Source of the DNA: an uncultured Dorea sp.
Lineage (GTDB): Bacteria > Bacillota > Clostridia > Lachnospirales > Lachnospiraceae
DNA length: 9,093 bases
Direction of reading: 5' to 3'
NCBI GenBank assembly: GCA_910587575.1
Contig: CAJULU010000028.1
Coordinates: forward strand, 47,003-56,095
Part shown: positions 6,839-9,093 of the stretch, piece by piece
How positions within the stretch are numbered: the stretch's first letter is position 1
Layout of the letters: every line of letters begins with the position of its first letter
Made by a program: the position numbers and the translations under genes
The notes under the pieces: generated by a model
The model's database searches: none
What the model was told of the DNA's origin: nothing
The model's input: only the letters and a program-made list of their open reading frames with translations

Positions 6839-7960
6839 TCACCTCTTTTGCCAACCCCGTTTCATTTTTTCCCGAAGCTCGTCAAATGACTTTAACCCGC
6901 TCAAGGCGTCATAGGACGCGACGCACGACGCCCCGGCGGCCGCCGCTAAATGCATGGATTCTTCCAGCGGACAGCCCTCTAACATTGCCGTCAGGAAAGC
7001 CGCAATGCTGGTATCGCCCGCTCCTGTTCCTGAGACGATTTTTTCCGGAACATAACTTCTTTCAAATCCTTCCATGCCCGCCCATTGTTCCGGGTCAAGC
7101 CTAAGATTTCCTCCGATTCCCCGAAGCACTTTCTCGTCTGCCGTGCGATAGTAGATTCCCGGCGCTCCGCACTTAATCAAGAGGACCTTCGCTCCAAGTT
7201 CCATGCACCTTTCTGCCAATGGCCTGATGTCCTTGTCCACATCGAGGAATTCTGTGATATCTCCTCCATTTGCCCTCAGCTGCCATTCTTGAAAACGATT
7301 CCGGTCCAACATAAAACATAATTCTTCCACACTTGGGACAAAAAAGTCCACGAAAGGAAGAACCTTACTTAAAATTTTTTCCCAGTCGGCCCTTCCGGCT
7401 TCCGAGGCGGCGTCCACTGCCGCCATATCCATGGATGTCGCAATACCGGCCGCTTTCATACGCTTCATGAGCTTTACGAGCTGTGTTCCGTCATTTTCAT
7501 ACATGGACTTCATGAGCGGCGGATATCCGAAATGGAAAAGCGACACATCCTCCAACCGGTCTTCCGGAATATCATCTGCCTGAAATGCATTGTTCGCACC
7601 AGGATTGTGCAGAAAGATCCTGTCGATTCCCGGAACAGCGATTACTACAGAATAAGAAGTTGACAACTTATCAGATATAAGCATTCCATGTTCTGCGTCA
7701 TATTTTTTTAATATGTTCAGAACCATATCTCCAAACGCATCTTTTCCGATCTGCCCCATCAGCATAACGTCTGCGCCTAATATCTTCATGGCAAGTCCCG
7801 TATTCGCTACCGAACCGCCGGTATGTACGTCTGCCTCTTTCGTTTCTACCAGTTTGCCCGGAGACAGAACATCCCCAAGATGTTCTGTCTCCATATCCGG
7901 GAAGACCGGAGTAATATCAAGGCAGATATGGCCTGCTGCTATTACTTTTTTCTTCATCAT
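6839..7960 (-). CDS. PfkB/ribokinase-family sugar kinase
   Basis: This 373-residue cytoplasmic kinase transfers the gamma-phosphate of ATP to a sugar hydroxyl. The N-terminal strand and D15 (HICLDITP, 11-18) and the GGSVANTG signature (48-55) form the sugar site. GTGAGDTS (311-318) holds the anion hole and catalytic base D316. IGKDAFG (71-77) is the usual loop after the first signature. At 373 residues it is longer than typical ribokinases of about 300-340. Extra sequence lies near residues 219-245, after the VPSVEELCF segment (208-216). It starts 10 bases after the isomerase stop, with tandem ATGs at 7960 and 7957 and no clear binding site, so it probably depends on translation of the isomerase gene. 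A perfect hairpin is encoded inside its 5' coding region (7860-7892). Flanked by an isomerase and an aldolase, it probably phosphorylates a ketose. Fructokinase-, tagatose-phosphate-kinase- or deoxygluconokinase-like roles cannot be told apart. Confidence 0.9.
   Translation of the reverse strand: MMKKKVIAAGHICLDITPVFPDMETEHLGDVLSPGKLVETKEADVHTGGSVANTGLAMKILGADVMLMGQIGKDAFGDMVLNILKKYDAEHGMLISDKLSTSYSVVIAVPGIDRIFLHNPGANNAFQADDIPEDRLEDVSLFHFGYPPLMKSMYENDGTQLVKLMKRMKAAGIATSMDMAAVDAASEAGRADWEKILSKVLPFVDFFVPSVEELCFMLDRNRFQEWQLRANGGDITEFLDVDKDIRPLAERCMELGAKVLLIKCGAPGIYYRTADEKVLRGIGGNLRLDPEQWAGMEGFERSYVPEKIVSGTGAGDTSIAAFLTAMLEGCPLEESMHLAAAAGASCVASYDALSGLKSFDELREKMKRGWQKR
7860..7892 (-). repeat. Perfect 14-bp inverted repeat inside the kinase gene
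   Basis: Bases 7860-7873 (GGAGACAGAACATC) and 7879-7892 (GATGTTCTGTCTCC) are exact reverse complements around a 5-base loop. The repeat lies within codons 23-33 of the kinase, starting about 68 bases after its ATG. The mRNA can fold a long uninterrupted stem, and outer CCC (7857-7859) can pair with GGG (7899-7901) across a 6-base bulge. No U-run follows, so it is not an intrinsic terminator. Its role is unknown. Confidence 0.85.
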
Positions 7961-7970
7961 CGGACTTTTG

Positions 7971-9005
7971 TTACTCTACCCCCATAAGAAGATTCATGAC
8001 ATACATCTCAAGAGCCTCAAAGTCGCGGTTCTCAACGCATTTCTTCTGGAAATCATAATCAAACTTATCGACCTTAGCCTCCAGCGCCTTGAAGATCTTC
8101 AAGCTGTTCTCCAGGTGCTTATAGCTGTCTTCATCCTTCGTTGTACGCATTGCCTTTACATCAAGGCCCACATACTCGCCGTTGTCCCCATATCCATTTT
8201 CTTTCAACACTTTGACTTGATTGAACGCTGCACGAAGGTTCTCCACACCAAAGGATTTATCCTGGTCATAACGGATACCGTTCTGATCGTTCAAGTGGAC
8301 CGTCATCAGCTTGTTCATTGCCAATGCAAATCCAATCTCATGGGCCGGATCTAAGCCGGCAAGAATCGCATGTGCGCTCTCTAAGTTTCCTCCCACACGG
8401 GCCGGATCGACAGTCGCCGCTGAGATTGCCATGACATGCCCCATTGTACCGCAGATACTCCTGTCGATCGGCTCATTCGGCTTAGGCTCGATACAGATAC
8501 GGATCTTTGGATCGTACTCTAACATCTTATTGATTGCTTCGATCAGCATTTTTGTCGCCCATACCGGTGATTTTGATTCTGCGCATAAGGTTCCCTCTCT
8601 TGCAAGCCACAATACCACCAGATCTGTTCCCAGCTCATTTGCAATATCAATGGAGCGATATGCTCTCCACATTGCATACTCTCTGTCTTTTTCGGATGTG
8701 CTCATGAACCCGCCGTCCGCCGTACGTTCATCCATCCAGAGCCTTGGCGCTACAAATTCAGCCTTTAAGTCGTACTTGTCCAGAGTTGCCTTAAGCTCCC
8801 GTGCTTTTTCCTTGATCTCTTCCTCTGTGTAATCATTGATATTCGGAACTGCGTCGTCATCATGGAACTGGATTGCTGAGAATCCCATCTCTGCAAACTT
8901 CTGATACTTTTCTTCTACCGGAATATCCTTTCTTGTCTCCGGTCCGTATGAATCTGCTCCTGTATGTACGTTCCATGGTCCTACTGAAAATTTGAATTTT
9001 GACAT
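7971..9005 (-). CDS. Xylose-isomerase-fold sugar isomerase (TIM barrel)
   Basis: This 344-residue TIM barrel aligns by eye along its whole length with short (actinobacterial-type) xylose isomerases, which interconvert aldoses and ketoses with two divalent metals. Visible landmarks are the ring-opening histidine in FHDDD (H48, D51), WLAREG (133-138) in place of WGGREG, EPKPNEP (173-179, metal ligand E173 and lysine K175), NLESAH (E209, H212), YDQD (246-249, ligands D247 and D249) and LDVKAMRT (D282, K284). The position of the metal-1 aspartate in the usual HIDLNG segment falls on histidine or is shifted by three (VHLNDQ, 236-241). The protein is shorter than the roughly 390 residues of the classic enzyme, with a reduced C-terminal extension. 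AGAGGT at 9013-9018 is 7 bases before the ATG. It is the first gene of the sugar unit in view. The sugar may not be xylose because no xylulokinase follows; a PfkB kinase and aldolase do. Confidence 0.82.
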   Translation of the reverse strand: MSKFKFSVGPWNVHTGADSYGPETRKDIPVEEKYQKFAEMGFSAIQFHDDDAVPNINDYTEEEIKEKARELKATLDKYDLKAEFVAPRLWMDERTADGGFMSTSEKDREYAMWRAYRSIDIANELGTDLVVLWLAREGTLCAESKSPVWATKMLIEAINKMLEYDPKIRICIEPKPNEPIDRSICGTMGHVMAISAATVDPARVGGNLESAHAILAGLDPAHEIGFALAMNKLMTVHLNDQNGIRYDQDKSFGVENLRAAFNQVKVLKENGYGDNGEYVGLDVKAMRTTKDEDSYKHLENSLKIFKALEAKVDKFDYDFQKKCVENRDFEALEMYVMNLLMGVE

Positions 9006-9051
9006 CTTTTTTACCTCTTTCTTCTTTATTTTTTTATTTACTCAAACTTCC

Positions 9052-9067
9052 CACACCATTTGGTGTG
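9052..9067. promoter_or_regulatory. Palindromic operator candidate upstream of the sugar unit
   Basis: CACACCA-TT-TGGTGTG is an inverted repeat with perfect 7-base arms and a 2-base centre, 46 bases upstream of the isomerase ATG. It is not followed by a T-run on either strand, so it is not a terminator. Position and symmetry suit a dimeric repressor or activator site. I could not identify a convincing -35/-10 pair around it, and the promoter may lie further right, outside the window. Confidence 0.45.
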
Positions 9068-9093
9068 CTGAACCTTGAAAAATCAATACTTTA

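Noticed and set aside
7713..8354. Plus-strand open frame of 213 codons with hydrophobic stretches
   Set aside because: It spans the end of the isomerase gene and the start of the kinase gene in antisense; the hydrophobic segments come from complementing those genes.
5983..9005. Assigning the sugar unit to inositol, tagatose or sulfoquinovose breakdown
   Set aside because: Kinase and aldolase families fit all of these, but none of the diagnostic partner genes for those pathways is visible.
9075..9086. Short inverted repeat TTGA-AAAA-TCAA near the right edge
   Set aside because: Four-base arms in an A/T-rich stretch are expected by chance, and no T-run or promoter element supports it.

Overview
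The window reads as a piece of a Gram-positive anaerobe genome, most likely a gut clostridium of the Lachnospiraceae type. The reasons are strong AGGAGG/AGAGGT ribosome binding sites, roughly balanced base composition, tightly packed genes, and many soluble Fe-S/flavin enzymes of a kind common in strict anaerobes. The taxon is an inference. No RNA genes, CRISPR arrays, insertion sequences or phage genes are visible, and there is no gene-free stretch above 300 bases.

Layout. The left edge holds the 3' end of a plus-strand PucR/CdaR-family regulator (1-576). It converges on a run of seven minus-strand genes, and a strong hairpin (582-622) lies between the two. Read in the direction of transcription, the minus-strand genes begin with a carbohydrate unit: a xylose-isomerase-fold sugar isomerase (7971-9005), a PfkB-family sugar kinase (6839-7960) and a class II ketose-bisphosphate aldolase (5983-6834). 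A hairpin terminator follows (5941-5974), then a probable internal promoter with a 14-bp palindrome between its -35 and -10 elements (5832-5860). A redox unit comes next: an iron-sulfur flavoprotein with a C-terminal zinc ribbon (4862-5806), a fumarate-reductase-fold FAD protein (3345-4832), a 700-residue NuoG-N-terminus/GltD-type fusion (1239-3341) and a small NuoF-C-terminus/ferredoxin protein (649-1224).

How the genes may work together. The first three give a classic isomerise, phosphorylate, cleave route: aldose to ketose, ketose to ketose phosphate, then dihydroxyacetone phosphate or glyceraldehyde 3-phosphate plus a second carbonyl fragment. The four redox genes look like a soluble electron relay. 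The 700-residue protein would take electrons from NAD(P)H at its FAD and pass them through a chain of 2Fe-2S and 4Fe-4S clusters. The small ferredoxin-like protein and the Fe-S flavoprotein would carry them to the FAD reductase. That reductase lacks the residues that bind fumarate, so its acceptor is probably something else. The substrates of both halves are unknown. The pairing of a sugar-catabolic unit with this relay, under separable transcriptional control, is the most interesting aspect of the window.
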